Below, in pieces: positions 63,948-64,000 of a DNA stretch of 64,000 nt. Positions within the stretch are counted from its first letter, which is position 1. Each line of letters begins with the position of its first letter. Source of the DNA: Cristatella mucedo. Its lineage: Eukaryota > Bryozoa > Phylactolaemata > Cristatellidae. Both the position numbers and the translations under genes were made by a program. The DNA is taken from the NCBI GenBank assembly GCA_009760855.2, contig WPIO01000105.1, forward strand, positions 352,501 to 416,500, written 5' to 3'. The notes under the pieces are model-generated. The model worked only from the letters and a program-made list of their open reading frames with translations. It did not search any database and was not told the DNA's origin.

Positions 63948-64000
63948 GAACGGCCTCTGCCGAACCTAGTAGGGTGGCACCGAAATCACCTTCCCCATAT

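Overview
The window is animal nuclear DNA. It has GC-rich exons split by GT-AG introns, tRNA-derived SINEs, LINE fragments with reverse-transcriptase reading frames and long dinucleotide arrays. The gene families and the L2/CR1-like LINEs fit a metazoan, probably an invertebrate, but the sequence alone does not fix the phylum. No operon, CRISPR array or prokaryotic feature is present. Nearly all long open frames are low-complexity, repeat-derived or antisense shadows; the real genes emerge from short exons with compatible splice phases.

Three genes can be reconstructed. (1) Left edge, minus strand, 3432 to 569 and running off the window: the N-terminal part of a CLIP3/CLIP4-type protein, with a conserved N-terminal module and ankyrin repeats; the CAP-Gly domains would lie outside. 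(2) 7939-10810, plus strand: a complete four-exon homologue of proteasome assembly chaperone 3 (PSMG3/PAC3), 144 residues, all junctions in phase 0. (3) 57333 down to 23137, minus strand: an ACK-family (TNK2, activated Cdc42 kinase) non-receptor tyrosine kinase, at least 15 exons and about 1028 residues. It runs kinase, SH3, CRIB-like, long Ser/Gly/Pro-rich tail and C-terminal UBA. Its N-terminal (SAM) exon or exons were not found.

Layout: 1-3.4 kb CLIP exons; 3.4-7.9 kb GC-rich upstream region, then LINE/SINE debris; 7.9-10.8 kb PSMG3; 10.8-22.3 kb gene-poor intergenic DNA with SINEs, LINE pieces and an old DNA element; 22.3-57.3 kb the ACK gene, whose introns hold LINEs, SINEs, a tRNA-Lys-like sequence and very long GA/CA/TG arrays; 57.3-64 kb upstream of the ACK kinase exons, with a long inverted-repeat (foldback) element carrying a nested SINE.

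The genes share no evident pathway: CLIP3/4 proteins act at microtubules and membrane traffic, PSMG3 in 20S proteasome assembly, and ACK kinases downstream of Cdc42 and in receptor traffic. The most notable points are the ACK architecture with divergent SH3, CRIB and APE motifs, the hidden PSMG3 gene, a shared LINE/SINE 3-prime stem-loop, the foldback element and a LINE tail abutting an ACK splice acceptor.
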